Positions 35,501-46,389 of a stretch of DNA of 64,000 bases are shown here, piece by piece. Under the pieces are notes generated by a model that saw nothing but the letters and a program-made list of their open reading frames with translations, was not told the origin of the DNA and did no database searches. A program made the position numbers and the translations under genes. Numbering within the stretch: position 1 is the first letter of the stretch; each line of letters begins with the position of its first letter. Source of the DNA: Methylopila sp. 73B (GTDB lineage Bacteria > Pseudomonadota > Alphaproteobacteria > Rhizobiales > Methylopilaceae); NCBI RefSeq assembly GCF_000526315.1, contig NZ_JAFV01000001.1:2046001-2110000 (forward strand), in the 5' to 3' direction.

Positions 35501-36316
35501 ATGGATCCCCGCCCTTCCCTCACCGCCCACGACGCCCAGGCGCTGCTCGACTGGTACGTCGCCATGGGCGTCGACGCCGCGCTCGAGGATGTCGGGCAGG
35601 ATCGGTTTGCGGAGAGCGCCACGAGACTAAGGCCGCCGCCGGCTGCTGAGCCCCTGCCCGCGCAGCCCGCGGCGCGGGCGCCCGCTTCAGCGGCGGCGCT
35701 GGCGGCGGCGCCCGACGAGACCGCCGCCGCGGCGCGGCAGGCGGCGGCCAGCGCCGCGACGCTCGACGACCTGCGCGCGATTCTGGAGCGCTTCGACGGC
35801 TGCGCGCTGAAGGCGACCGCGAGCCGCACCGTCTTCGCCGACGGCGCGCCGGGCGCCCGGCTGATGCTGGTGGGCGAGGCCCCGGGCCGCGAGGAGGACC
35901 TGTCGGGCCTTCCCTTCGTCGGCCGGTCCGGCCAGTTGCTGGACCGCATGCTGGCCGCGATCGGGCTGGAACGCTCGGAGGTCTACATCGCGAACGTCAT
36001 TCCGTGGCGGCCGCCCGGCAACCGCACGCCGACGCCGCAGGAGACGGAGACCTGCCTGCCCTTCATCCGGCGGCAGATCGAACTGGCGCAGCCCGACGTG
36101 CTCGTCGCCCTCGGCGGATCCGCGGCGCAGAGCCTGTTCCGCGCCAAGGACGGCATCCTGAAGCTGCGCGGCAAATGGCTGGACTATGACGCTGGGGGCC
36201 GCTCGATCCGCGCCATGGCGACGCTGCATCCGGCCTATCTGCTGCGCAGCCCGGGCCAGAAGAAGTTCGCCTGGCGCGACCTGAAGGCGATCCGCCGCGT
36301 GCTCGACGGCGCCTGA
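35501..36316 (+). CDS. Uracil-DNA glycosylase, family 4-like, two cluster cysteines missing
   Basis: The 271-residue protein has an Ala-rich N-terminal extension (about 1-90) and a family 4 uracil-DNA glycosylase domain: GEAPGREEDLSGLPFVGRSGQLLD (motif 1), NVIPWRPPGNR and HPAYLLR. Family 4 enzymes hold a 4Fe-4S cluster with four Cys; here Cys101 and Cys185 are kept but the other two positions are Phe98 and Trp169. A normal cluster is therefore unlikely. It should still remove uracil from deaminated DNA, but the metal content needs proof. Confidence 0.85.
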   Translation: MDPRPSLTAHDAQALLDWYVAMGVDAALEDVGQDRFAESATRLRPPPAAEPLPAQPAARAPASAAALAAAPDETAAAARQAAASAATLDDLRAILERFDGCALKATASRTVFADGAPGARLMLVGEAPGREEDLSGLPFVGRSGQLLDRMLAAIGLERSEVYIANVIPWRPPGNRTPTPQETETCLPFIRRQIELAQPDVLVALGGSAAQSLFRAKDGILKLRGKWLDYDAGGRSIRAMATLHPAYLLRSPGQKKFAWRDLKAIRRVLDGA

Positions 36317-36318
36317 GC

Positions 36319-36352
36319 CGACGCCCGCCGGCGCCCGGCGCCGCGGGCGTCG
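36319..36352. terminator. GC-rich hairpin between convergent genes
   Basis: CGACGCCCGC (36319-36328) pairs with GCGGGCGTCG (36343-36352), with an inner CGGCGCC/GGCGCCG pairing. It lies just after the glycosylase stop codon and faces the end of cydB. No T run follows, so termination is inferred from position. Confidence 0.55.
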
Positions 36353-36361
36353 CGCGATCGC

Positions 36362-37381
36362 TCAGTGGTACCCCTCGCCCTCACGGACCTTGCCGCGGAA
36401 CAGCCAGTACACGAACACGGTGTAGCCGATGATGATCGGGAACAGCACGATGGTGCCGGCGCCGAGGAAGATCTGCGAGGCCGGCGCTGCGGCCGCGTCC
36501 CAGAAGGTGATGGTCGGCGGCACCAGATAGGGCCAGGTCGAGATCGCGAGGCCGACGAAGCCGAGCAGGAACAGGGCGATCGAGCCGAGGAACGGCAGGA
36601 TCTCGCGGCCCGCGGCCAGCCCTCGCCACACGCCGAAAGCGACGAGCGCGGTCAGCACGGGCGCCGGCCACAGATAGAGGATGTTGGGAAACGAGAACCA
36701 GCGGTCCCAGATCCGGTCGATCGCGAGCGGCGTCCAGAGGCTGACGAGCGCCATCGCCGCCAGCATCGCGAGCAGAAGGCCGGGCGCCTGCGCGCGGGAG
36801 CGGCGGGCGACCTCACCGTCGGTCTTCATGTTAAGCCAGGTCGCGCCGAGCAGCGCGTAGCCCAGCACCACGCCGACGCCGCAGACCAGCGCGAACGGCG
36901 TGAGCCAATCGAGCGGCCCGCCGGCGAATTGCAGCCCGTTCGTCGCAGTGGGCCGCACGTCGATCCCCTGCAGCAGGCCGCCGAGGATCAGGCCCTGGCA
37001 GAAGGCGGCGACGATCGAGCCGCCGGCGAAGGCGACGTTCCAGACGCCCTTGTTGGGCTTCGCCACCCAGCGGAACTCGAACGACACGCCACGGAAGATC
37101 AGCGCCAGCAGCATGACGATGACCGGCAGGTAGAGCGCCGGCATGATGACCGCGTAGGCCTTGGGAAAAGCCACCCACAGGCCGCCGCCGCCGAGCACCA
37201 GCCAGGTCTCGTTGCCGTCCCAGAACGGCGCGACCGTGTTCATCATCTGGTCGCGTTCGTGTTCGGTCTTCGTGAACGGAAACAGGATCCCGATCCCGAG
37301 GTCGAAGCCGTCGAGCACCACGTACATCGCGACGGCGCCGCCGATGATCAGCCCCCAGGCGAGCGGCAGATACCATTCCAT
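36362..37381 (-). CDS. cydB: Cytochrome bd-type quinol oxidase subunit II
   Basis: The 339-residue membrane protein matches CydB/CioB: YVVLDGFDLGIGILFPF near 20, PFWDGNETWLVLGGGGLWVAFPKAYA, and IFRGVSFEFR. It pairs with subunit I to reduce O2 with quinol. The start is 48 bp after the small gene that separates it from cydA. Confidence 0.94.
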   Translation of the reverse strand: MEWYLPLAWGLIIGGAVAMYVVLDGFDLGIGILFPFTKTEHERDQMMNTVAPFWDGNETWLVLGGGGLWVAFPKAYAVIMPALYLPVIVMLLALIFRGVSFEFRWVAKPNKGVWNVAFAGGSIVAAFCQGLILGGLLQGIDVRPTATNGLQFAGGPLDWLTPFALVCGVGVVLGYALLGATWLNMKTDGEVARRSRAQAPGLLLAMLAAMALVSLWTPLAIDRIWDRWFSFPNILYLWPAPVLTALVAFGVWRGLAAGREILPFLGSIALFLLGFVGLAISTWPYLVPPTITFWDAAAAPASQIFLGAGTIVLFPIIIGYTVFVYWLFRGKVREGEGYH

Positions 37382-37428
37382 GGACGTGACGCTCCCTCAG
37401 CTTTTCGCACGCCAGCGGCGCTGGCGGA

Positions 37429-37782
37429 TCATGGAAACGACTGGACGACCGCGATTTCGCCGACGATCGCCGCGTTGAACGCCAGCAGTTCGTCCGCTGG
37501 TATCCAGTACTCAAGATGGTCGCGGCCGCCGGCCTCCTGCGGCGCATAGGCCTGGAGAAAATCCTCGCGAACCTCGAAACGCGTGACGTAGCCCGCTCCG
37601 CTCGCTGGCACGTTCCAGTCCCGTGCGATCTTCGCCGCGTATTCCTGCGTCAGCACCGGGTAGAAGATCGGCTGATCCGGCAGCCGGGGCGGAAAGGCGC
37701 GGGACCCGGCCTCGCGTATGAGGGCGAGTTCCTGCGGTCCAACGGGTCGCCACAATGTCACCGTGCGCGGCGCGTCGCTCAT
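37429..37782 (-). CDS. Small soluble protein annotated in relatives as ADP-ribosylation/crystallin J1
   Basis: The 117-residue protein begins SDAPRTVTLWRPVGPQELALIREAGSRAFP-like and continues with PPRLPDQPIFYPVLTQEYAAKIARDWN, VTRFEVREDFL and DHLEYWIPADEL. I recognise it as the family usually labelled ADP-ribosylation/crystallin J1, whose function is not established and whose label is probably a misnomer. Its ATG overlaps the cydA stop codon and cydB follows, so it is co-translated with the oxidase. No signal peptide or membrane segment is present. Confidence 0.75.
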   Translation of the reverse strand: MSDAPRTVTLWRPVGPQELALIREAGSRAFPPRLPDQPIFYPVLTQEYAAKIARDWNVPASGAGYVTRFEVREDFLQAYAPQEAGGRDHLEYWIPADELLAFNAAIVGEIAVVQSFP

Positions 37783-39194
37783 CGCGCGGGCTCCATTGCG
37801 CCGTCGTGGACGACCTCTCCCACCGCCTCGCCCGCGCCCGACAGGGGGCGGCTGGGCTGGCCGTGGCGCGGCGGGGCGGTGACGGTCGCGTCGGGGCCGC
37901 GGTTGATGAGGCGGTTCACGTAGTAGACGCCCATCGAGAACACGACGCAGTAGACCAGCACGAACAGCGCGAGCGAGGTCCAGAGCGCGGCGGCCGCCAC
38001 CGGCGAGGCGGCGTCGGCGGTGCGCAGCACCCCATGCACCACCCAGGGCTGGCGGCCGGTCTCGGTGGTGATCCACCCCGACAGGATCGCGATGAAGCCG
38101 AGCGGCCACATGCAGGAGGCCGGCCACTGGAACCAGGTCGCCTCCCACAGCGTCCCCCGCCGCCACAGCCAGGCGCCGATGAGGCCGGTCGCGATGAACA
38201 GCATCCCGATCGCGACCATCAGCCGGAAGCCGAAGTAAGTGGTGATAAGCGGCGGCCGCTCGTTGGCCGGAAAGTCCTTCAGCCCCTTGATGCGCCCGTC
38301 CCAGCTGTGGGTGAGGATCAGGCTGGAGAGGTTCGGGATCGCGAGCTCGAAGTCGGTGCGCTCGGCTTCGGCGTTCGGCCAGCCGAACAGCGACAGCGCG
38401 ACCGGCTTGGAGCCGTCCCAGTGCGCCTCCATGGCGGCGATCTTCGCGGGCTGATGCTCCAGCGTATTGAGCCCGTGCGCGTCGCCGACGAAGAGCTGGA
38501 GCGGGGCGACGATCGCGATCATGCCGACCGCCATGCGCACCATGGTGCGCGCGTCCTCGCCGAAGCGCTTCTGCAGGAGATAGCGGCACCCGACCGCCAG
38601 CACGACCACCGCCGTGGTGAGGTAGGCCGCGATCATCATGTGGGCGAAGCGGTAGGGGAACGACGGGTTGAAGATGATCTTCACCCAGTCGGTCGGATAG
38701 GCGATCCCGTCCTTCATCTCAAAGCCGGCCGGGGTGTGCATCCAGCTGTTGGCGGACAGGATCCAGAAGCCGGAGATCGCGGTGCCGAAGGCGACCACGC
38801 AGGCCGAGAGCACGTGCAGCCACGGCGGCACCCGCGTCCAACCGAACAGCATGATCCCGAGGAAGGTCGCCTCCAGGAAGAAGGCGGTCAGCACCTCGTA
38901 GCCGATCAGCGGGCCGATGACGTTGCCGACGACCTCGGAGAACCGGCTCCAGTTGGTGCCGAACTGGTAGCTCAGCACGATGCCGGACACGACGCCCATG
39001 GCGAAGGAGACCGCGAAGATCTTGGTCCAAAACCGGGCGAGCCGGTGGTAGCGCTCCGCGCCGGTCTTCGACCACAGCAGCAGCAGCGTCGCGATGTAGG
39101 CCGAGGTCCCGATCGAGAACGCCGGAAAGACGATGTGGAAGGAGACCGTGAAGGCGAACTGCAGCCGCGCGAGGAAGGTGGGGTCGAAGTCCAT
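37779..39194 (-). CDS. cydA: Cytochrome bd-type quinol oxidase subunit I, CIO-like
   Basis: The 471-residue protein has the CydA features: heme ligands His20 (FTVSFHIVFP) and His185 (PYRFAHMM), GIVLSYQFGTNWSRF and GRQPWVVHGVLRT. The Q-loop is short (WDGRIKGLKDFPANERPP), as in cyanide-insensitive CioA-type oxidases rather than the long-loop E. coli enzyme. It gives a high-affinity or cyanide-resistant terminal oxidase. The chosen ATG at 39194 begins the conserved MDFDPTFLARLQFAF; earlier readings are basic, unconserved sequence. Confidence 0.94.
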   Translation of the reverse strand: MDFDPTFLARLQFAFTVSFHIVFPAFSIGTSAYIATLLLLWSKTGAERYHRLARFWTKIFAVSFAMGVVSGIVLSYQFGTNWSRFSEVVGNVIGPLIGYEVLTAFFLEATFLGIMLFGWTRVPPWLHVLSACVVAFGTAISGFWILSANSWMHTPAGFEMKDGIAYPTDWVKIIFNPSFPYRFAHMMIAAYLTTAVVVLAVGCRYLLQKRFGEDARTMVRMAVGMIAIVAPLQLFVGDAHGLNTLEHQPAKIAAMEAHWDGSKPVALSLFGWPNAEAERTDFELAIPNLSSLILTHSWDGRIKGLKDFPANERPPLITTYFGFRLMVAIGMLFIATGLIGAWLWRRGTLWEATWFQWPASCMWPLGFIAILSGWITTETGRQPWVVHGVLRTADAASPVAAAALWTSLALFVLVYCVVFSMGVYYVNRLINRGPDATVTAPPRHGQPSRPLSGAGEAVGEVVHDGAMEPAR

Positions 39195-39388
39195 CCGGCG
39201 TCTCCCGTCCAGGCGCCGGATGCGTCGCGTCGCCGGCGTCCGCTTGGTCGGCCGACCATAGGCGCCGCGGCCCGGCTTGCACAGACCGTCTTTTGAACGG
39301 TTCGAAGCGATCACGATCGCGCGTACCAAGCGGCGAAAAGGGCGCTAGATACGCGCTCTGACGGGCGATGATTTGCAGGGGAACGGCC

Positions 39389-40291
39389 ATGCGCTGGGAG
39401 GATTTCCGCCGGAGCGAGAACGTCGACGACGAGCGTGGCGGCGGGGGCGGCGGCGGCTTCCGCTTTCCCGGCGGCGGCGGCGGCGTCGGCATCGGCGGCC
39501 TGATCGTGGTGGGGCTCGTCTCGTGGGCGCTGGGCGTCGACCCCCGGGTCATCCTGGCGGGCCTCGAGACCGTCCAGGGCGGCGGCTCGGGCTATTCGCA
39601 GCAGGAGCGGCCGAAGGGCGACCCGGGCCAGCTCTCCGAGGACGAGAAGAAGCAAGGCGAGTTCGTGCGCGCCGTGCTGGCCCAGACCGAGGACGTCTGG
39701 ACGCCGTTGTTCAAGGACAGCGGCAAGGCCTACGACAAGCCGCGGCTGACGCTGTTCTCCGGCCGCACCAGCACCGCCTGCGGCATGGGCGCCTCCGCAA
39801 TGGGGCCCTTCTACTGCCCCGGCGACCAGCGCGTGTATCTCGACACCGAGTTCTTCGACGAGCTCGCCCGCAAGTTCAAATCGCCCGGCGAGTTCGCGCG
39901 CGCCTACGTGATCGCGCACGAGGTCGGCCACCACGTGCAGAACGAGCTCGGCATCATGCGCTGGGCGAACCAGCAGCGCGAGCGGGCGCGCTCCGAGGAG
40001 CAGGCGAACGCCATTTCGGTGCGGATCGAGCTGCAGGCGGACTGTTTCGCCGGCGTCTGGGGCTATTGGGCCAACAAGCGCTTCAACATCCTCGAGGACG
40101 GCGACGTCGAGTCCGCGCTGACCGCCGCCACCCAGATCGGCGACGACACGCTGCAGAAGCGCTCCGGCGGCGAGGTGGTGCCGGACAGCTTCACCCACGG
40201 CTCCTCCGCGCAGCGGGTGAAGTGGTTCCGCACCGGGCTGGCCTCAGGCGATCCGAAGACCTGCGACACCTTCAACCAGCGCCAGCTCTGA
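39389..40291 (+). CDS. Neutral zinc metallopeptidase, YpfJ-like
   Basis: The 300-residue protein starts MRWEDFRRSENVDDERG, has a Gly-rich stretch (about 18-35) and one membrane helix (about 36-55), then a zinc peptidase domain with HEVGHHVQNELG (HExxH) and ELQADCFAGVWG, whose Asp/Glu residues are typical third ligands. This is the YpfJ/KPN_02809 family, a predicted membrane-bound peptidase of unknown substrate. The ATG at 39389 is where homology starts. Confidence 0.9.
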   Translation: MRWEDFRRSENVDDERGGGGGGGFRFPGGGGGVGIGGLIVVGLVSWALGVDPRVILAGLETVQGGGSGYSQQERPKGDPGQLSEDEKKQGEFVRAVLAQTEDVWTPLFKDSGKAYDKPRLTLFSGRTSTACGMGASAMGPFYCPGDQRVYLDTEFFDELARKFKSPGEFARAYVIAHEVGHHVQNELGIMRWANQQRERARSEEQANAISVRIELQADCFAGVWGYWANKRFNILEDGDVESALTAATQIGDDTLQKRSGGEVVPDSFTHGSSAQRVKWFRTGLASGDPKTCDTFNQRQL

Positions 40292-40602
40292 CGCGCGGCG
40301 CGACCGAGGGACGCGACCAAGGGACGCGCCGAAGCGCGCTCCCCCCGGTCGCGCCCCGAACGTCGGGCGTCCGGCGCAGGATCGGCGGCCGCGCCCAACG
40401 TTACGCGGCGGCGACGCTTTCGCGCGTCGCTTCGGCTCGTTCAAAGCTGATCACGCCGCCCGCGCGGTGGACAGTGTCGAATTAGACTACTTCCTAAGTA
40501 ATGCGCCGCCCTAGAAAGCTCTTTCCGAGCGGGAGGTCCTTCCACTACTTATCGCGCCGCCGAGCGGACACCGCCGGCGACGCGATATCAGGGAGATGGA
40601 CG
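40292..40602 (+). other. Intergenic region before pseudoazurin
   Basis: This 311-bp stretch holds no reading frame I believe. It contains short near-repeats of GGGACGCG(A)CC just after the metallopeptidase gene and a relatively AT-rich patch (about 40470-40500, GAATTAGACTACTTCC) that probably contains the pseudoazurin promoter. No convincing FNR-type box was seen. Confidence 0.4.
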
Positions 40603-41061
40603 ATGTGGAGAGGCTTTGTGCTGGCCGCGGCCGCGTTGATGACGATGGTCGCCGGCGCGGAGGCCGCTGAAGTCGAAGTCAAGATGCTTAACCAGGGCGC
40701 CGAAGGGCGCATGGTGTTCGAGCCGAGCTTCGTGCGGATCAACCCGGGCGACACCGTGAAGTTCGTGGCGACCGACAAGAGCCACAACGCCGAAACGATT
40801 CCCGGCATGCTCCCGGACGGAGCCCAGCCCTTCAAGGGCGAGTTCAACACGGACGTGTCCGTGACCTTCGACAAGGACGGCGTCTACGGCGTGAAGTGCC
40901 TGCCGCACGCCGGCATGGGCATGGTGGCGCTGGTCGCCGTCGGCGCGAGCTACCCCAACCTCGACGCAGCCAAGGGCGTCAAGCAGACCGGCGTCGCCAA
41001 GAAGAAGTTCGAGGCGCTGTTCAAGAAGCTGGACGAGACCAAGGGCGCCGCCGCGCAGTGA
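40603..41061 (+). CDS. Pseudoazurin (type 1 copper protein)
   Basis: The 152-residue precursor has a GGGAGA ribosome site, a signal peptide (MWRGFVLAAAALMTMVAGAEAA) and a cupredoxin fold. The copper ligands are the His in KSHNAET and Cys, His and Met in YGVKCLPHAGMGM. Pseudoazurin is a periplasmic electron carrier that donates to nitrite or nitrous oxide reductase, and in some bacteria to other oxidases. None of those genes is in the window. A palindromic repeat follows. Confidence 0.92.
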   Translation: MWRGFVLAAAALMTMVAGAEAAEVEVKMLNQGAEGRMVFEPSFVRINPGDTVKFVATDKSHNAETIPGMLPDGAQPFKGEFNTDVSVTFDKDGVYGVKCLPHAGMGMVALVAVGASYPNLDAAKGVKQTGVAKKKFEALFKKLDETKGAAAQ

Positions 41062-41141
41062 CGGCTCAGGCTGGCGCGAACGTCGTCGATCTGAGCGTCG
41101 CGTCGTAAAGCAAACCTGCGATCCGTCGATCCCGCCACAGC

Positions 41142-41234
41142 CGTCATGCCCGGCGGAGCCGGGTATCCGCGACTTTCCGGGACCGTCGATCTCGACGCCC
41201 AGGTCGTGGATACCCGCAAGACGCGGGCATGACC
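41142..41234. repeat. Palindromic intergenic repeat, family B copy 2
   Basis: CGTCATGCCCGGCGGAGCC and GGGTATCCGCGAC on the left pair with GTCGTGGATACCCGC and GCGGGCATGACCG on the right. It resembles 30194-30282 with a different centre and lies between the convergent pseudoazurin and cmk genes. Confidence 0.88.
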
Positions 41235-41273
41235 GCGTGGATAAGTCGTCGACGCGCCGAAGCGCCTCAGGCT

Positions 41274-43276
<2,003 letters not shown>

Positions 43277-43425
43277 TCAGGCTTTCGAAGGGGCTTGAGG
43301 GAACTTTCACGGCGGGGCGGCGCTTGGTGCGTCGGGATGGGCCGCGGCGGCGCATTGGCTCTTGACAGCCCGGTCCCGCCACGTCAATCCACCGCCTCGT
43401 TTCTCGACAGCAGGGATCCATCCCC

Positions 43426-43872
43426 TTGGCTAAGCCCGAACTCGGCGTCAAACGGACCTGCCAGGCCTGCGGCGCAAAATATTACGACCTGGCGCGCGAT
43501 CCGATCCTCTGCCCGAAATGCGGGACGCAGTACGTTGCGACCGTTCTCGTCTCCAGCGCGGCCGCGGTGCGCGCCGCCAAGGCCGAATCGGCCCGGGCGA
43601 AGGCCACGGCGGCGGCGGCCGACGAGGACGAGGTCGAGACCGACGAAGAGGCCGACGTCGAGGCGATCTCGCTGGAGGACGCCGACGAGGAGGCGACGCC
43701 CGCGAAGAAGGTCGCGGGCGCTGACGACGACGACGTCGATGTGGACATCGACGAGGTCGAGGCGGACGACGACGATGACGCGGACGACGAAACTTTCCTT
43801 GAGCCTGATGAGGATTCCGACGACGACATGACGGAAATCATCGGCGACCGGGAAAAAGACGAAGAGACTTGA
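43426..43872 (+). CDS. TIGR02300 (FYDLN-acid) zinc-ribbon protein
   Basis: The 148-residue protein starts at a TTG (AKPELGVKR is the conserved beginning). CQACGAKYYDLARDPILCPKCG forms a four-Cys zinc ribbon containing the YYDL variant of the FYDLN motif. The rest is extremely rich in Asp and Glu (about residues 60-148). The family is restricted to alphaproteobacteria and its function is unknown; the acidic tail suggests binding to a basic partner. Confidence 0.88.
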   Translation: MAKPELGVKRTCQACGAKYYDLARDPILCPKCGTQYVATVLVSSAAAVRAAKAESARAKATAAAADEDEVETDEEADVEAISLEDADEEATPAKKVAGADDDDVDVDIDEVEADDDDDADDETFLEPDEDSDDDMTEIIGDREKDEET

Positions 43873-44042
43873 ACCGGTCTCCGAAACATGGTTTGAGATG
43901 CGCCGCTTCGGGTCGCCGAGGCGGCGGCGCCAGCCGGGGGTGACCCGGACGGCGGCCTCCCCGGACGGGGCGGCGAGCCAGAACTGCCCGGTCCGGCGGA
44001 TAGCGTTTCCCAACGCCGCCAACCAAGGACCGACAGCCCGGT

Positions 44043-44118
<76 letters not shown>

Positions 44119-44333
44119 ATCACTCCCTGAAAACTCCTCGTTTTGACGCCTGCGGCAATGTCTGCGGACTGTCCGCGACTTAGCTCGGCCCGCCCGGCCT
44201 GAGCGCGTCTCTGTCCCGCGTGATTCGCGCTTCCTGGCCCTTTTGGGGCGCCCGTCTCTGCTCCCGTCGCGCCATGTCGTACCGGACGGTTGATGGCGCC
44301 ATCGCCAAAGCTTCTCAGCGGACAAGCAGACGC

Positions 44334-44364
44334 AAAAAAGCCGCCGGCATCGTCGACCGGCGGC
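44334..44364 (-). terminator. Intrinsic terminator of the recombinase transcript
   Basis: Read leftward, GCCGCCGG (44364-44357) pairs with CCGGCGGC (44347-44340) and is followed by six T (44339-44334). It ends the leftward recombinase operon 32 bp after its stop codon. The rest of 44119-44395 shows no gene. Confidence 0.9.
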
Positions 44365-44395
44365 GTATTGATTCGGAGTTTGAGGATCGCGGGCG

Positions 44396-45940
44396 CTATC
44401 GCTCGGGCTGCTCGAGTCCGATCGCCCGCCACTGCTCGGCCCAGACCATAGGCGCATCCGCGAGCACGCTTGCGGTGACGCCGCGGGGCAAACGACCTTC
44501 CGCGATGGCTGTGACGATGTCAGGCGCGAGGAAAGCGTAGCCGATCATCCGCTCCACATGCCGCTTCGTGCAGCTATGGCGCAGCGCCACCTGATCGAGG
44601 TCGAGCGCGGAGGTGCGGCTGAGCTCCCCGATCCACTTTCGACCGAGCGCGATCCAGCGCAGCAGAACCGCGCGCGCCTCCGCCTTCATCGGGCGGGCGG
44701 TCGCATCGGAGGTCACGAGAATCTGCCGGCCGCTGGTCCGGCGCGTTGAAGGCAAACGAATCACGTCGCCGTCCGCGAGCGTGAGCTCGATCGCATCCGT
44801 TAAGAGCATCGCGCGGCGCAGATGCTCCGCGACCAGCGCCTTGTCGTCGAGGCCCGCGACGTCCCTTAGCCGCAGCGCGGCGAGGATCGCCTGCTCGATC
44901 TGCGGCGCGGAGATGCGCTTCACCGATCCCGCCTCGGCTCCCCTGCCCTGCGCGATTACCGACGAGACGTAGTAGCGGTAGACCACGCCCTTCCGGTTCG
45001 TCGCGCTCGGCGTCATCGGATGCCCCCGATCGTCGAACAGCCTTCCGAGCAGCAGCGCGCCCGAAGCCGCCCGGTTCGCCTTCCGGCCGCTGCGGTTGGC
45101 GGCGATTCTCGTCTGCACCGCTTCAAAGAGCCCCGCGTCCACGATCGCCGGATGCTCGCCGGGATAGCTGCGGCCCTTGTGGTTGATATCGCCGAGGTAG
45201 ACCCGGTTCGCCAGCAGATGCGCGAGAGGTCCGTTCGTCAGCGGGACACCGCCGGCCGTGGCGCCGGATGCGAGAGTGCGGATGCGCGTGACTATCCCCC
45301 GCTCCCTCAGCTCTCTCTGCAGGGACGAGAGCGACCCGAGCGCCAGGTAGCGCTCGAAGATCAACCGGACGGTCGCCGCCTCCTTCTCATCGATCTGGAG
45401 CTTCTTCGCCTCGACGCGGTAGCCGAGCGGCACGACGCCGCCGACCCAGATCCCGCGCTTCTTCGACGCCGCGATCTTGTCGCGGATGCGCTCGCCCGTG
45501 ACCTCGCGCTCGAACTGCGCAAACGACAGCAGCATGTTGAGCGTCAGCCGCCCCATGCTCGTTGTCGTGTTGAAAGATTGGGTCACTGACACGAACGACA
45601 CGCCGCTGGCGTCGAACAGCTCGACCAGCTTGGCGAAGTCCGCGAGCGACCGCGTCAGGCGGTCGACCTTGTAGACGACGATGACGTCTACACCGCGCAT
45701 CCGCACCAGTTCCAGCAGCCGCTGCAGCGCCGGACGCTCCATCGAGCCGCCGGAAAAGCCTCCGTCCGAGAACACGCCGCTTTTGACGAGCTTCCACCCC
45801 TCCCCCGCCTGGCTGCGGACGTAAGCCTCCGCCGCTTCCCGCTGGGCGTCGAGCGAGTTGAAGTCCTGCTCCAGCCGATGGTCGGTCGAAACGCGGGTGT
45901 AGACCGCGCAGCGTCGGATCGTCGGGATAGGCCGGCTCAC
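44396..45940 (-). CDS. Large serine recombinase (resolvase + recombinase domains)
   Basis: A GTG at 45940 overlaps the DUF2924 stop codon. The 514-residue protein has a resolvase catalytic domain (about 8-150; Ser18 in YTRVSTD, YKVDRLTRSLADF), a recombinase domain (about 155-265, WVGGVVPLGYR, LIFERYLALGSL) and a C-terminal region. The zinc-ribbon area (LLLGRLFDDRGHPMTP and YRYYVSS) lacks the usual Cys pairs. It should cut and rejoin DNA site-specifically. It travels with DUF2924 and DUF3489 genes, a grouping I have seen repeatedly in alphaproteobacteria. Confidence 0.9.
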   Translation of the reverse strand: MSRPIPTIRRCAVYTRVSTDHRLEQDFNSLDAQREAAEAYVRSQAGEGWKLVKSGVFSDGGFSGGSMERPALQRLLELVRMRGVDVIVVYKVDRLTRSLADFAKLVELFDASGVSFVSVTQSFNTTTSMGRLTLNMLLSFAQFEREVTGERIRDKIAASKKRGIWVGGVVPLGYRVEAKKLQIDEKEAATVRLIFERYLALGSLSSLQRELRERGIVTRIRTLASGATAGGVPLTNGPLAHLLANRVYLGDINHKGRSYPGEHPAIVDAGLFEAVQTRIAANRSGRKANRAASGALLLGRLFDDRGHPMTPSATNRKGVVYRYYVSSVIAQGRGAEAGSVKRISAPQIEQAILAALRLRDVAGLDDKALVAEHLRRAMLLTDAIELTLADGDVIRLPSTRRTSGRQILVTSDATARPMKAEARAVLLRWIALGRKWIGELSRTSALDLDQVALRHSCTKRHVERMIGYAFLAPDIVTAIAEGRLPRGVTASVLADAPMVWAEQWRAIGLEQPER

Positions 45941-46389
45941 GACGCCCTTACCTTGTCGCGCAGTCCGAAGAAGCGTGGGCCGTTCCAGCGCACGCCAGTG
46001 ATGGCGCGCGCCACCTCCGACAGGCTGCGATAGGTCCCTCCGTTCCAGGCGAAGCCATCCTTCAACGCCATCACGCGGTGGGTGACGCCCTCCCACTCCC
46101 GCACCAGAATGCCTCCGCCGCCGATCCGCTCGCGGTCCGGCAGCGGGACGGCCGCCGTGGTCGGGCTCAACGCAATGCGATCCAGGAAGCGGGCCGTGTC
46201 GGCGTCGAGATCGCCCAGCGCGTCGGCCTGCAGGCGATACGCCAGCATCCGCAGCAGCAGGCCCTTCGACACGGCGGCCGGCGCCGCCTTCCCCGTCACG
46301 CTTCGCCATCGCGCTTGAAGAACGGCGAGGTCGAGGTCGCCCAGCCGGGCGACCTCGACCTCGATGCGAGCCATCGCCTGAGGCGCCAT
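45937..46389 (-). CDS. DUF2924 protein
   Basis: The 150-residue product matches DUF2924: an N-terminal helical block with LDLAVLQARWRSVTGKAAPAAVSKGLLLRMLAYRLQ and a C-terminal RIGGGGILVREWEGVTHRVMALKDGFAWNGGTYRSLSEVARAITGVRWNGPRFF-like region. The second half resembles a compact DNA- or protein-binding fold. It is coupled to its neighbours by TGATG and GTGA overlaps, so it very likely works with the recombinase, possibly as an accessory or directionality factor; this is inferred. Confidence 0.85.
   Translation of the reverse strand: MAPQAMARIEVEVARLGDLDLAVLQARWRSVTGKAAPAAVSKGLLLRMLAYRLQADALGDLDADTARFLDRIALSPTTAAVPLPDRERIGGGGILVREWEGVTHRVMALKDGFAWNGGTYRSLSEVARAITGVRWNGPRFFGLRDKVRAS

Noticed and set aside
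40292-40602. FNR/NnrR-type box upstream of pseudoazurin
   Set aside because: No good TTGAT-N4-ATCAA match could be found; the nearest palindromic bases are too weak to call.
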